Origin: Archilochus colubris
Lineage: Eukaryota > Chordata > Aves > Apodiformes > Trochilidae
DNA: 64,000 nucleotides
Direction: 5' to 3'
Assembly (NCBI GenBank): GCA_023079485.1
Contig: CM041083.1
Location: forward strand, 111,331,554-111,395,553
Shown here: positions 11,711 to 25,745 of the stretch, piece by piece
Numbering within the stretch: the stretch's first letter is position 1
Layout of the letters: the number at the start of each line of letters is the position of its first letter
Position numbers and translations under genes: made by a program
The notes under the pieces: generated by a model
What the model was told of the DNA's origin: nothing
The model's input: the letters and a program-made list of their open reading frames with translations, nothing else
The model's database searches: none

Positions 11711-13280
11711 TGGGGACTGTTTCAGAATTTCTAATGAAACTATTTTCAGATCAGAATGCATTTGTTTCATCCTTTTGTTAAAAGTGTTTCTCTTAAATAC
11801 CTTACGGTTTTAAATAAAAAACAATCGTCACCCACAAGCCGAAATACCCTATTTTGATTGAAATGCAAAAAAATTAAGCCGGGAAATATGGATTTGAAAC
11901 TCCTGACCTTGAAGAGTTGTTGCTTGAATGCTTTATGCCTCTGCTCTACTTGTGGGCTCAGTCTGGCAGCCAAATGACTTGGGTTGCTGCTGGTGTTCCT
12001 GCTGGACCCTGTTTCTTCATCAGGGACAGAGCTGATAATGACCATGGGAAATGCACTTTAGCCAGTCAACCTCATCAGTAGAACAGATCTGGCACATGGA
12101 CTCTATACCTGCCTTCACTGGCTGAATATTATGATTTCTTGCTGAAAGTGCTTTGTTTGAAATTTGTTTTGAAATTTATTATTTCATAATAAAGGGTTGA
12201 AGCTTCTTAGTGTTTTACAAAAAGGCAAACTTCTTCCAGAAAAACAAGTTATTTTCAGTGTATTTGTCCTTCTACCCACTCAAAACATTCTGAATTATTC
12301 AGTGTTTTACACGTTGATGTTTTGTATGAACCAATGCAGGTGCTCTTCAAGTGCTGAAAGAAGCTGCCACATGGAATTACTCTTGGTGATAGCCTGTGCA
12401 AGAAAAAAGAAATTTGAAACCAGATCTAAGGGAAAAAAAGAGTTGTTTTGCATGTTTAGTATCTTATTACGTTGTGACAGGTTTTTGCACTGCTAGTCAC
12501 ATTTTCAGTCCACCTGTCAGAACAAGCCCAGAGACCAATTCATGATCTGCCATCTGCAATTGTGCACAAAGCTGTTTCAAATTCTGGCCATCTACACTCT
12601 GGGGTTAGGGAGGAGCTTTCAAATGCATTCCCATTGAATGCAATGATACCAATAGCATGGGATGTAAATAGCTATAGTGTCAGACAGAGAAAATGTAAGC
12701 AATTTACATTGTGGAATATCTGTGTTTTTTCCTTGAAGTGACCACGCACTGAGAGAAACATCTACCTTGGTCTGATAAAAGGTTTCTATTGCTGACCTCT
12801 CTTAGTTCCTGTGGTAGCTTAATGCAACCTAAACACACAAACAAAAATCCACTGTATCAGAGGAACATCTGTTGCATGAGAGAGGCCCAGGGTAATACCA
12901 GCCTGTGACTCAGGGATAAAATCCATGGATCTTTGGCTTTCAGTGCACGTGCATGGTTAGAAAGCCCTCTAGTTGTCAGTAAAGTAATCCTGAAGTACAA
13001 AAATGAAAAATGCATGGAGGCTGTAGTTTCCCAACAGAAAACATTTATTCACTAGAATGTATTTTGAAAAGGAAATAGCCTATACCGTGTTGCCTGTCTC
13101 AAAGCCCTTGCTTTCAAGCTTAGCTTCAATGTTTTTTTTTGGTATCATATTAAAGCAGCCAACCTAAAGCTGAAGAAAACCTTTCCTCTGATTAATCTAT
13201 ATCTTTCCAATCTTAATAGAAAACATGGTGGTGTGTAGGGCATGGGCAAGAAGACGCATGCTCTGAGCCAAAAGAATTGT
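11711..13280. other. Intergenic DNA, no gene seen
   Basis: AT-rich unique-looking sequence between the IGSF5-like 3'UTR and a CR1 copy. Possible extra polyadenylation hexamers occur at about 11814 and 12188. The open frames here lack splice context and protein-like composition. Confidence 0.5.
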
Positions 13281-14345
13281 AGAATCATAGAAAGGGGTTG
13301 GAATGGACCTCAAAAGATCATCCAGTCCACCCCCCCCCTCAGAGCAGGGTCACCTCCAGCAGGTCACACAGGAACATGTCAAGGTGGGCTTTGAACATCT
13401 CCAGGGAAGGAGACTCCACAGCCTCCCTGGGCAGCCTTTCCAGTGCTCTGTCACCCTCACAGTGAAAAAATCCTTCCTTATACTTATAGGGAACCTCCTA
13501 TTCTCTAGTTTATAACCACTGCCGCTTGTCCTATTGTTAGTCACCCTTGAGAAAATATTGACACTATCCTCCTGGCACTCACCCCTTACATATTTATAAA
13601 CATTAATGGGGTCACCCCTCATTCTCATCCAAGCTGAAGAGCCCCAGCTCCCTCAGCCTTTCCTCATAAGGGAGACGTCCCACTCCCTCAGTCAGCTTGG
13701 TCGCTCAGCACTGGACTCTTTCAAGCAGTTTCCGGTCCTTCTGGAACTGAGGGGCCCAAAACTGGACACAATATTCCAGATGCAGCCTCACCAGGGCAGA
13801 GTAGAGGAGGAGGAGAACCTCTCTTGACCTACTAGCCACATCCTTTCTAATGTACCCCAGGATGCCATTGGCCTTCTTGGCCACAAGGGCACATTGCTGA
13901 GTCATGGTCATCCTTCCATCCACCAGCACCCCCAGGTCCCTTTCCCTGATGCTGCTCTCCAAGAGCTCAGTCCCCAGCCTATACTGGTACCTGGGGTTGT
14001 TCTTTCACAGATATAAGACTTTACACTTGCCCTTGTTGTAATTAAATTTCTCCCTGCCCAACTCTACAGCCTGTCCAGGTCCCTCTGAATGGCAGTACAG
14101 CCACTCATCCCAGTTTTGTGTCATCATCAAACTTGCTGATAGTGTCAACCAGGTCATCAATAAATATATGTAATAGTAGTGGTCCCAGTACTGGCCCTTG
14201 ATGGACTTCACTAGAAACAGACTTCTAACTAGACTCCATCCTACTGACTACAACTCTCTGGCTTCTCTCCTTCAACCACCTCCTGATCCACCTCACTACC
14301 TGATTATCCAGGGCACACTTCTTCAGTTTAGCTCCAATGATGCTG
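13281..14345 (-). mobile_element. CR1 LINE, 3' part with decayed reverse transcriptase
   Basis: The element begins with AGAATCATAGAAAGGGGTTG, the complement of a CR1 3' end, and extends about 1.07 kb leftward in element terms. The minus strand encodes broken pieces of the CR1 ORF2 C-terminus: the block [20 protein letters not shown] followed by [20 protein letters not shown] and [20 protein letters not shown] (complement of about 13720-13930). Farther upstream is a FNKGKC-like motif (as YNKGKCKVLYL, complement of about 14005-14040) and WLKERSQRVVV (complement of about 14240-14275). Stops and frameshifts separate the pieces, so it is dead. It is 5'-truncated, as most CR1 copies are. Confidence 0.9.
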
Positions 14346-17229
14346 TGTAAGATGCACTTCCCGACACTGCTGTAGAGCAAATGAGCTGATGTGAGACCCC
14401 TAATCTGGGAAATGTGTGGGAACACCCTTCTGTGCTGAGAGCTCCAATCCATAGGGATCAGACATCAGGGGTCTGCAACCAGACCACCCTCTAGCTGTGC
14501 ATCTTACCTGGGAGCTGAGAAGTGCTCCAGAATGCCAGATTTTCCTCAGGGACCACTTGCCAGCAGATGTCAGTGGACAACACACAGCAGCAACAGGAAT
14601 TACACCCCAATGACTGCACAACCCACAGACACGAACAAATGAAGGTTTTTTGCACAAGTACCACAACCATGGAAACTATCACCAGAGTAAGGAGCTGTTT
14701 TCCTTCCTGCCAGCTACAAGAAAGCATCCCACACACCTATGGAATACTCTTAGCAGCATTAGCATGAGGTTAAAAATTCCTATGGTGTCTTTGAAATTTA
14801 TAGTCAGGGGCATTTGTATGCTTCCAGATTTCTTTTCTTTAAGAATGTCATACAGCCTGCATATCATCTCCAGCACTAGCTGTTGCTTATGCTTGCAAAT
14901 AGAGCTCCACAAACAAATACATAAAACACAGACACAGTTTTTAGCACACAGGGAATATAAAATATGCAGGCACTAGGCACAGTAGACTAAAATGTTGAAT
15001 ATCAGGCATGCTATGGAGACACCAATCTTTTGTACATGTAAATATTGACTTATAATTAGGACTTGGGGGAAATTTTAGTAATCTAGAAGTATCTAGTTTT
15101 CTACTATTCACAGACTGTGCACAGTTTGAAAGTTTAAAACTCTTTTGTGTTTCCTTATAAAATGTTCTTATTTCTATTCCATACACATATATGCAGGAAA
15201 AATGCATTGGAGAGAGAATTTAATTCTATAATAAGGTTTCCTAAGGTTATCTCACCAGTTATATATTTCACAGAAAACTTCAGGCTACCTTTAATACAAA
15301 GCCACCTAAAAATAACACTGGTTTCATGTGGAGATTTCTTTTTACAATAAAAAAGCACTTCACATTTGTGTGGGCTGAACAGAATCAACAGATGAACTCC
15401 TACTGAAGGGTACTCACAATATTGACTAAACATTTGGTTTCTTACTGATTTGATTGAATAGAACCTCTATTTTCAAGACTTCTTTGGCAGAATATACAAT
15501 ACATCATGCCGCTAACCCGAAATATAACATTCTCAAGTGTTTGGGCATTCCAGCTTCAGAGAGGAGTATTCTTTGGTTACTGGGCTTATTATCTCTTTCC
15601 TCAAAAGGATTCTGTATGAGGCAGGACACAGCTTCCTGCAAGCCTCCCCAGCAGAAGCTCCTGTAATATCAGAGGATATTATATTCCTCAAAAGGTTGCA
15701 AATAACCCATTACTCTTTCCTGTCCACCCAAGTAGGTCTTAGCTGTCTAAAATAGGGTCCACCTCCAACTCTCTCTCCATGAATTTCTTTAAATTCCATA
15801 CCTGCAAGAAATCCCATAAAATTATCCAGAGGCCTCACAGTAACTGTGTAATTAAAATTAAGCCATCGGTGTGCACCAAAATGGTCTCATATGGTCCAGC
15901 TATAATAAAGAAATCTTTGCTGCCATATAGAAACATTTGTTCCCAAAAGTGGTTAGTATCTTAACAGTCTTTCTCAGAACAGCCTTGATAAATCCCTTCT
16001 AAGGATGAGAAATTCAGAAAGCCACTTGATATGGAGGAGCACACTCTCACTAGATGTGACTTTTATGATTAGACTCCCCTCCTACTCACCATGTTAAGCT
16101 CTTGTTCCACAGGCTCTAAACCACCTGTCTCTTAATCCCCCTAGGTGACAAGCAACTTCATTTAACTTTTTTCTCTGTCTCTCACTTTCCTCCCTCTTTC
16201 CCATCCTTTCTTCTCTACAGATACTAAATATATTTTCTTTAAACAAAGGCCTAATTGATACATACCTAATTTGCTTCTAAGCATTTGTTCTCAGCTTGTA
16301 TTTAGTTCTGCAAATTGCTGCTTCTATTTCAGAAGTAAGAGCTTGCATCCCTGAAAATTTTCCTAGTATTTCCAGCAATACCAGCTGATCCAATAAAATA
16401 CACTGCCTCTACCTGCAAAATGTCTCCCCATTATGCACACTGGTGGCTGCCCATCTCCATCACGCCATTCACCAGGGCTTCAGGAGAACACTATGTCCAT
16501 TTCAATTGACGTTACCAAACTGGTGTTGTGAAAAACTGGAGAAGGAAAGAAAAAGCAAGTCAAATCCATACTGATATGTCTGCACCAAACCTCTTCAGCC
16601 AGTAGAATATTTAGCTGTGTAGCTGTGAAGGTGGGATTTGATAGGAGGACTCTGCAGTGCTGTGGCCTGTAGCTCTGAATGAGGTTCCTGCCCTTCTGAC
16701 CTGGGAAATTCAGTTTTCTCTTACCTGTTCATCAGCTTTTCCTCAGTTCTTTGGGATGTGCAGATTGGTAACAGTATTTTTACATTATCCTAGGAGGCAT
16801 GGATTATTTGTGCTAGAATAGCACAGATAGTTATGTTAATGAATTTTGCTGGCTCAGAGGAATATTGCAATAGGCTATTCCTGTTCAGCTCAGAGAATTA
16901 ATGTTTGGGAGCTTCCAGTATCATTAGGCACTAACTCCCACAGCAGAATTCAGATCACACAGATGTTATTTATATTGTTTGTTTTCTGCTGTGGTATGAT
17001 CACTCCCACAAATGATGTTTACTCTAAAAGCTTTTTCTAAAAGCAATCACATTCCCAGAAAACATTTTTTTTTCTCTATTTCAGGGAAAGAATGCCAAAA
17101 TATAGGAAACACAATACTGAGATGCTTTTATCAGAGAAGCCAAGCAGATCCATCTCAGCTCTGCCTCCAACTCATTAGGTTCTCATCACAGAAAACCCTG
17201 GGGCTGCTCTGACCTTGGATCAGCTCATC
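14346..17229. other. Intergenic DNA, no gene seen
   Basis: No splice-flanked coding segment, RNA gene or strong repeat recognised. Frames such as the one at 14650-14976 have no conserved-looking composition and overlap open frames on the other strand. Confidence 0.45.
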
Positions 17230-17568
17230 TGTGTTACTGGTCCCTGTAGCAAGATGAACCCCTCTTAGGGAACGGTGCTTCAAGGTCCAACCAGGTGTTC
17301 CAGCAGAGACTCACAAGCAATGCTCTAAGCCTATGGCTCTCAGAGTTGACTAGCCCAGATCAGTGCTGTTGCTCCAAGAGCAGCTGATCTCTCTGCTGGC
17401 TTGCTCAGGACTGAGCTGAGCCTCTGTCTCAGGCCTTACCTTTTATTGGCCCCCTGGTCCTGCTCATGCACAGTGGGGGCCCACCCTAATTAGGCATAGG
17501 TGGGCTTGACACAAGCTCACACCCATTACCTGGCATTTAGTGGCACCTGGTTGCCTCATTTCACTACA
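17230..17568 (-). mobile_element. Probable solo LTR, family A copy 1 (minus)
   Basis: Read on the minus strand this 339-bp block starts TGTAGTGAAATGAGGCAACC, continues with CCAGGTGCC and CCACCTATGCCTAATTAGGG, and has GGGGGCCAATAAAAGG, which contains an AATAAA signal. It ends ...ACCAGTAACACA. The TG...CA termini, size and internal signal fit an LTR. The first 150 bases match the block at 26964 in opposite orientation, which shows a dispersed family. No target-site duplication was found by eye, so the ends may be off. Confidence 0.6.
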
Positions 17569-17750
17569 GGTCCCCTTAGTCCCAGTGCCTTTCCAGTCAG
17601 GAACTGATGCCATGGACTCAGGTCTGCTCCTTTGGCCCATGTTTTCATGCTGTAAACACCAGCGTTGCTACCACCCATTTTGGATCTCCTATGGAAGGAC
17701 AAAGAAAGAACCATGGGTCAGACCTCCTGCCCCACAGGTGACAGTCTTTC

Positions 17751-18165
17751 ATAGAACCATAGAATCATAGAATTGGCTGGGTTGGAAGGGACCTCAGAGA
17801 TCATCAAGTCCAACCCTTGATCCACTACCACTGCGGTTGCTAGACCATGGCACTGAGTGCCACATCCAGTCTCTTTTTAAATATCTTCAGGGATGGAGAA
17901 TCCACTACTTCCCTGGGCAGCCCATTCCAATGCCTGATCACCCTCTCGGTAAAGAAATTCTTTCGAATGTCCAACCTACACCTCCCCCGGCACAACTTGA
18001 GACCATGCCCTCTTGTCTTGCTGAGAGTTGCCTGGGAAAAGAGACCAACCCCCACCTGGCTACCCCCTCCTTTCAGGGAGTTGTAGAGAGCGATGAGGTC
18101 TCCCCTGAGCAGCCTCTTCTCCAGACTGAACACCCCCAGCCCCAGCCCCTTTCAGAGGTGGTGGC
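17751..18165 (-). mobile_element. CR1 LINE 3' end
   Basis: The fragment begins ATAGAACCATAGAATCATAG, then TTGGCTGGGTTGGAAGGGAC, the complement of a CR1 3' terminus. It extends to about 18165, where CR1 similarity (CCAGACTGAACACCCCCAGC) stops. It is in better repair than the copy at 2866. The long minus-strand frame over it is a reading of the ORF2 C-terminal end and UTR, not a host gene. Confidence 0.92.
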
Positions 18166-19743
18166 TGACTCCATTTTTCTTTTCTGGCAGAGTAAGGATT
18201 CACAAGGTGCTACAAGCTGCCAGACATTGGGACTGTTCCATAGCACTCTTCCACCACCATATCATACAACACCACAGAGTTTCATCTAGGTGTTACTCTA
18301 CACTCCTTCCAAAGGACAGGCAATGAGTCCCCCTAGATGAGGCAGTAGATTTATTTGGGTTTACTATAAAGCCATACTTTGCTAAAATGGACCCCAGGCC
18401 CTTTAAGTTTGTGTCAGTACTTGTCTTGCATGTTGCAGCACCCATGCAGGAACCAGTAATCTTTATGATGGTTTCTGGTCCACTGAAGGAGTGGTGGGGC
18501 AGCTATTCCTTCTTGAAAATCAGCCTTATGTACTCTGGACTGTGTTACTTTCAGGTATAGACCACTCCAACTCAATCAAATGATGCAGAGGAGAGATATT
18601 CAGTTAAAATACAAGGAAATTTAGAAGCCTTTTTTTTTGTGGAGACCTGCATCTTGCAGATTTGTAAGGCTGCTCCCTGATCTTCTAAAGACATCATCAT
18701 TAAGGTCTACAATATCATTCAAGTCCTTCAATGCTGCCTGTGAGGAGATGGTACTTCAGCCTGAGCTCAGAAAAGACTTGAAATTTAATCACTGATTCCT
18801 AGTCTCCATTTGTGAAATGAAAAACTCAGGGAGGACAGAGAGAGATCCAGTGTCTGTGCTGAGACATTAAAACTCATGAGGGAGGCATCTGAGCTGTCAG
18901 AGGAATTGTTATTTTCCCCTGCTCCTTTTGTCCATTGCCAGAGCAGAGGGCAAACACAAGAGAAGTTACAAGGGTGGGACTGCTGATCAACAGGAGTCCT
19001 CACAGCTGCTGGTGGGCAACGTGCTTCTCCCTGAGCAGAACAGAGGAATACCCTAGAGAATAGCTGTAACTATAAAATGGGTTAAAATAATATTAAACCT
19101 TTTCCCCCTCAAAAATTATGTATGATGGTTACATCATAGAGTCTGCCGTACTGGGACTATAGCTGAATTATGCAAGATTTAAAATTGTGAAGCAAGGTTT
19201 TACTGTGGCATTGTGCTCCTGTGGCACAGTGTCAGTGTTTTGGTGACAAAACATCATTGGATTATATCTGCTGAAATATCAGCAATATGATCAGAAGACC
19301 TAATTATTGATCACCTCTCACTTTAAAAGATACTGAAGAGAACTGTGACATTCTGTATTGTATTGTGCAATCACATTTGAGGAAATTTTTTAACTTCATA
19401 TTAAATCACAAGCCAAGATTCTGTTCCCTTTGTTCATGCAAATTTTAGCTGATTTCCATGGGGTAAGCATATTCTAAAATTCAAATGCCTTTCTTATGGG
19501 GTAGGCCTACCTACAGTTACAAATAAACATCGTCCTTCCAAAGCTTCTGTGTTTTACTTTTTTCCAACATATACAGGTTATCTGTGTGTATCAAATGTGT
19601 TTACAATATGCACATATTAAAGACGATGGACCTTTGGGAGGTGCAAGGGCAGGAAAGCACAAGGAGAAAGAGGAGGAGGCTGTGGTAGCACACATATTTC
19701 CACTTCTTTGAGCTGATAGCTAGTAGGTGAGATCTTGGGAGAT
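18166..19743. other. Intergenic DNA, no gene seen
   Basis: Unique-looking AT-rich sequence with no recognisable exon or repeat. Confidence 0.45.
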
Positions 19744-20043
19744 AATATACATTATACTATATATATATATTATATTCTATATATTCTATATATTTTATTA
19801 TATATTACATATTATATATCACATATTATACATTACATATTACATACATATACCATATACTATATATTATATACTATATATTATACATTATATACCATAT
19901 ACTATATATTATGTATTATATACCATATATTATACATTACATATTTTATATTATACATTATACACTATATACTATATACATTATATATTATGTATTATAT
20001 TATATTATATTATATTATATTATATTATATTATATATAATATG
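19744..20043. repeat. TA-rich minisatellite, about 300 bp
   Basis: Almost pure A/T with scattered C in the pattern TATAC/CATAT. Units such as TATACCATATACTATATATT recur at variable spacing, and the array ends in about nine TTATA pentamers at 19993-20035. Each unit is nearly self-complementary, so long stems can form. The open frames through it encode only Ile/Tyr-rich nonsense. Confidence 0.95.
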
Positions 20044-20108
20044 CAATTTTGATAGGATTTTGAAGAAGCTTCTTAGAGCCCTGAGTATGTCATCAGACTG
20101 TAGCCATC

Positions 20109-20124
20109 TCTCTCTCTCTCTCCA
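20109..20124. repeat. (TC)n microsatellite
   Basis: About eight TC units, shortly right of the TA minisatellite. Confidence 0.75.
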
Positions 20125-23100
20125 ATCCTCCCCTGCAGCCTCTTCCACCCTACATACCTCAGGGTTCTGCTGCCTCTGTGGCCCTCTCTGACCCAGTGAT
20201 GCTGTGTAACTGGGACCCACGGACCTCTAGGGACATCCAGGCTTTTGGCTGACCCGTGACAGTTGCTGGAGCTTCTCTGTTCTTTTTCCCTGAGTCCCAG
20301 AGGATGGTTCCCTCCTTGCCCTGCCTGCCCTTATGTTCTGGCAGCTCGCAGCTTCTTGCCTGCCTGGTGGAGCAGCTGCACTCACATCTCTGCTCCTGAC
20401 ATCATGGCCGTGTTCCAGGCCCTTTCTGTGATTTGCAGATGTCCACAGCTCCCTGCCAAACAGCTGTAGGGTTCCCTCACGTTGTAAGGAAGATTATTTT
20501 GAGGGAAGATTTAAAAGTTTTTTTTACAGACACCACAAACCAAGTGGCTAGGATGCCTTCTGTAGTTTCCCACCGGTTGCACACTATGACAAGGAGCCTC
20601 CATCTGCTCATTTAGTTACTTCCAGATTTAAGTGCAGTCCCACCATGAGGCAGTGAGGACAGCATCGCCTTTGAGTGATCCTGCTGCAAGGGCAATTTCT
20701 GCAATGATCACAGAAATTTGCCCTATACCACTCCCAGGACACAGGCAGGAGCATCTTTTACCCACACGAAGAAGCTGAGCAGCTGCTCACTCCGTCACAA
20801 AACAGAGGCTCAAGAAGAAAAAGAAGACAAGCCAATTGTATTTATTAATGTGTGTGCCTCAGTACAGGAGGGCCAGAGCCACTCACTCTTGTTGCACTGT
20901 GGTTCTGCCCCTAAGCAGGTGCCTAAAGAAAATTTGCTGTGTCCAGAAACTCTTTTGTGCAAGTGCTTTCCTGCTGAGCAGCTGCAACAAAGTCATGTCT
21001 GAACTGTGCATACCTTAGCTGCACTGCTGCAAACACTGTTTTATTTCTCTCAAGAAAAGTTTTTTGTTTGGTTAGTTGTTTTTTCTCCCCCCTCCTTTGA
21101 AGCTGCATTTCTCCCCCTCTTCTGTAAATTCTCAGTTTTACTGGTTTTAATTAAGAACCCAAGTGCTTTAGAGAAGGTCCCTTGACTCCTCAGCTGACTG
21201 AAGCTCAGTGAGCAGCCACATGGCACTGCAGAAATAAAAAGGGAGGAAATCGATAGCTCTTTACCTTCACTGGCCAGACTGCTGACAGATTTTGCCCTGC
21301 ATTGCAGATGTGATTCAATTATTGCAATGAACCCAATCAGCAATAATTAATGAAGATTTTTTGTTGGGAAGATCATCCACCAAATGAGGGAGGTTTTCTT
21401 TCTTTTGCTGTATCGCTACACTCAGAAGCTTCGTAGATAAGAAGTTACAAGGCCTTGGTTTCCTTAATTTCAACTTAATTTCGCCATAATTTCTGCCCTT
21501 TTGAGAGGGCAGAGGTAGATAGAATTAGTGTCAGATAATTATGAAGTCATTGACAGTGCCCTGAAATGGAAACTGTAAGAAGAGCCACGGGCTATAGTTA
21601 CTAATGATACATTACTTAAGTCACTCCTTTGCTTATATTTGTTAATTTTGCTGCTGGGTAAGATTTGCTTAGCAGACACCCATGTCCTTTTTGCCCTTTG
21701 TAGCTGCTCAATGATAACATTTCACAGTGGGCGAGTGAGTAACTGCACTCTGTCTCTCATTTTCTCTGTTTATCTTCCAGGAAAGCACTGCCTTCAGACA
21801 CACTCGTGGGTCATTGACCAAGTTAATTTAAAACATCAACTAGACATCCTGTAATTGCAGCAATTTACATATAAGTGCTAGGCTGGAACTCTACTGGGCT
21901 TTCTACTGCAGGTTCACAGTGCAGAGTATTCAGTTCAGGCTGCCTGGGTTGATCATATGCTGGATCAACCCATAGGTAAGAGTTCACTGACCTCAGTTTG
22001 TTGCTTTTGCTGTGTTTTCTGCTTTGCAAACACAGTTGTCAAATGAATATAATTGCTAACACAGGGTTGCTGTTTTTTCCTGTCAAGGAGCAAGAGGACT
22101 TTATGAAGACTTAAAGATCTAACTAGAAGGTCAATTGGTATAATCAACAATTTAAGTAATAAATCTATTATCACGCTTTCAATTTCATTACCCAATTAAT
22201 TATTCCTTCTCTTGGGTTAGAGTTGGCATTTCTGGGCATGACCCATGGCTAGTCTCAATAGCCAGTTACATTTTCAAATGTATTTGATGGCCAAGATAAT
22301 TTATTGCATAAAACTTCTGAAGGACACAATGGTTGCTTAGTTTTCAAGGCATCAGTCATAGCCTTCTTTAGATTATAAATTAGTATAATGGATAAGGGGG
22401 AATAAACATCTAATATGGAAATGGACTTGAGTTAGGATGTTTGCACATTGTTTTGCATTATATTAGTAGAAGCTATCAAGAAACAATTCTTGGTCACCAT
22501 CCAAAATTGTTCCCCTTCTTTTGCAGCAGTGAGGCAGGAAGGAGAGCAAGGACATGGAGGGGAAGGCATGTTTCTGCAGCACAAAGCAGAAAGAAAGTGA
22601 TTCTCATGTCTTCTCTGCTGTTGCAAAGAGAACATCATTAATTTGAAATTATTTAAAAAAGAAAAAACCAAACCAACCAAACAAAAAAGCTACATTGAAG
22701 ATCCTGTGGAGTGATTGAGATAAGATTCAGGATTATCCTTCTAACAGCTCTCCCAAGAGCCAAGTGATGCATTATTTGTTTTCTGGTTTTATACTAATCA
22801 TAAATGCCTTTTCCCACTGAACCCCACATACTGCTGATACATGGTGCATAGGGTAGAGATGTGGTCCAAGCAGAAGAATAGCAAACTGTTTACAGACATT
22901 AGAGTGTTATTAACCATCCTGCCTAGTGAGATCTTAGTGGCTACCACCCAAGACCTTGTGGATATGTTTAAAATACACTTTCACCCACTTCTCAGTCTTT
23001 GTCCTGATCAGTGACTCAACAAATAGAGCTCCCAAAAACAAACAGAAAATCCCATTAGGAAGTAAAGATTCAGAATTCATTACAGACCCTGAGGCAGCCA

Positions 23101-25679
23101 TACAAGCTAGTGCATGACTATCAGGGTTTTCCTTCCTCACCAGAACAAGAGAGGCTCAATATTAAGCTGCCCTTGCCCTCAGGCCGTGGTTTCAGAGGTT
23201 TTCTGCCTCCAAAAAGCTTGGCCACACTTCAAAACCCAAGAAGTGGCCTCTGGAGCTGCAGGAAGAGGCACAGGGGGAGATTGTCCCAGCTGTGTTGGGG
23301 TACAATGCCACAACCAGGGAACCACACAGGTAACTTCTCCAGCCATGGAACAACTGGAGAGCAGATGGCAATGGGGACCTTGACAGTGTATGGTAGGACT
23401 GCTGAGATATTCCGGCAAAGTCAAAAAATGTGCTGAAAAGAGGAACTGTCATGAGTTTATTGTATACATGGAAGCCCTATTTACTCATCTAAATTTTGTA
23501 TTAAATAAATTTTACACACTTTATTCAACACCAACTGGGAAAATAACAATTCATTAGTGACAAAGATAATAAACAGACACAAAAGCTCCAGGCTCTGGGA
23601 TAGATTCCAATTTATAACCAATGGTTGCACTGTTTCCTTATGTGAGCTGTGTTTCACAGCTGTTCCAGGAGTACCAAGGATCTCACTGATGCTGGCCCTG
23701 CATTGAGCTGGGGCACCTGACAACCCACAGAGATCCACTTTGAGCTAAATTATCCCTTGATTCTATGTTTGGAACACAAAATATAAATGCTCATCAAAAT
23801 ATCATTGTCCTCTATAAAAGGAACTAGAAAGTTTTCAGCCTTTCCTGGATAAGAGGTATGTTACTTAATACCCTTTCCTTGCTCAGCATCAGGTGAACTC
23901 ATCTGTTTTCAGTTGCATAACATCATTAAAGTTTCAGCTTCTAAAACTTTAAATACAAAGAGATGATAAACTAAATATTTAAGAGAACCTGGGATTAGAT
24001 TCCACTGACATTCTGAAACTCCTTCAAGTAATTTCTATAAATGAACCTACTTATTATTTATAAAAACAAAATTCCTGAAAAAAAAAAAAAAAGTGAACCC
24101 AGTACCACTACTTAATTTTGCAGCTGAGATCCGAGGCAGTCTATTAGGGTCATGGCCAGTAATTCATCACACTGTCAAGTCCACTGTAGTGACTGAGCTG
24201 CTTCTAATTGTCTCAAAATGATTTTCTTCATAATCATTTGGGAGAGTTTTGTTTCAGTAAAATCATAGTGTGCCAGGGTAAATGCTACACCCCTGTATTT
24301 TGCATTGCACTAGAGCTGCACAGGAACCAACTGCGCAAGAATGTATTAAATCCAACTGCACTTTTTCTCTAGTCCTAAGTGCAGCTATTTTTAATTTCTG
24401 TGCAGCAGCAAGTATTAAACAAGCTACATGTGACCTAGCTTGCATTTTAAAGAGGAAGGATAAGAAGAACAATTTATAAAAGCTTCACAGTGCCAGACAC
24501 AGAGACTGTGAGGCTGGAATTGGGGCATCCCTCATCTTTGGCCTTGTTCTTACGCTCCCCCACTGCCATCCATAGAAGACTGACATCTTTTAGAAGAGTT
24601 TCCATGCCAGTGCTTAGAGGTATATCCACAAGGACTAAAAATAGCTCAGGGTGCTTTCCTTTCTCTCATCTAAAATTAAGGGTGGAATGAGGAAGTAGAG
24701 AGAGAGATGTTCTGCCAGGACACAAATCAGGGTGGTCAGTGATGTCCTGAAATTCTCTCAAGAGAAACTTTTCTTTCACAGAGAGCTACAAGATCCCAGC
24801 CCCTCCAAGCTCCCCTTCTGGCTGTGCTTTGTAAATACCACAAAGGAAAACCCTGAGCTGAATAAAATGAAAACACAGTGATTTAGGACAGAGAACGTGA
24901 CCTCCTCTATGTTCCTGACTTAATTTTAGAGTTATGTTGACCTTTACAAGTACCTTGACTTAAGAACACCTCAATTAAAGGTACTGGTCCAGAGAGAGAC
25001 CACTTGTTAGCAAGGATAGAAGGTGGGAAAAGCCATTGGAAAAGTCATCAACCATTAAACTGAAATGCCACCATTAGCCAATAGAAAATGACTAAATTAG
25101 GTGGTTTAATTGGTAACACAGACATTGCAGGAGAAAGATGAAGGAAACAGAGCTCAGCATTTCTTCTCTGTTAAAAGTGAGATGCTTTTAGCGAGGAGGA
25201 GTCATCCATTCCCATCAGTCAGATGGAAACTGCTTTTATTTTCATCTCCATTTTATAATTAATTAATAGAAAAAAAATGCAAATAAATTCATTTTAAAAG
25301 ATTCAGCAAAATTAGCTATACCTACTCATCAGCTTGCTCCTTCATATGCTGAACACGGATGCCTGTTTTTCTCTCACATACTTTAAGTCTCCTTTCCCTC
25401 TCAGCAAAGGAGCTGTTGCTGAAAGGAGAGATTTAACTCAGTGGCATAGAACGAGCTGTGTTAAAGTGCCTGGTTCTGGGTCTCTGAGCATACCCATTAC
25501 TAAATAGGTATTTCTAGAAGCCAGCACAATCTGTCTCAGTCTGTTGTTGCGCTTCACAGCTCAGAAATTAAAAAGTGCTGATCTTACGTTTTCTTTGACT
25601 TGCTCAATTTCTGAATGTTAAGTAAATATCTTTACCTTGATAAGTGGAACAGATCCCATTTTGTGAACAAAATGAATGT
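20125..25679. other. Intergenic DNA, no gene seen
   Basis: I find no splice-flanked coding exon. An A15 run lies at 24078-24092. The region 20250-20470 is locally richer in C/T and G than its surroundings. The 108-codon frame at 23110-23436 and its overlapping minus-strand frames lack family motifs and are treated as chance. Confidence 0.4.
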
Positions 25680-25745
25680 AGGAAATAGGCCTAGAAGGGA
25701 CCGTCTGAAGTATCAAGTCGGATCATGCTTTCTTCTTCCAGAAAA
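25680..25745 (-). mobile_element. Possible very old CR1-type fragment
   Basis: The stretch GGAAATAGGCCTAGAAGGGA followed by CCGTCTGAAGTATCAAGTCGG resembles the start of a reversed old CR1 3' region (tagaagggacc...tcaagtc). It is short and diverged. Confidence 0.3.

Noticed and set aside
13705..13962. Reverse-transcriptase-like frame as a host gene
   Set aside because: It is a piece of a frameshifted CR1 element.
19727..20191. 154-codon frame rich in Ile and Tyr
   Set aside because: It is a reading of the TA minisatellite.
23110..23436. 108-codon plus-strand frame with two overlapping minus-strand frames
   Set aside because: Locally GC-richer sequence lowers stop density; no family motif seen.
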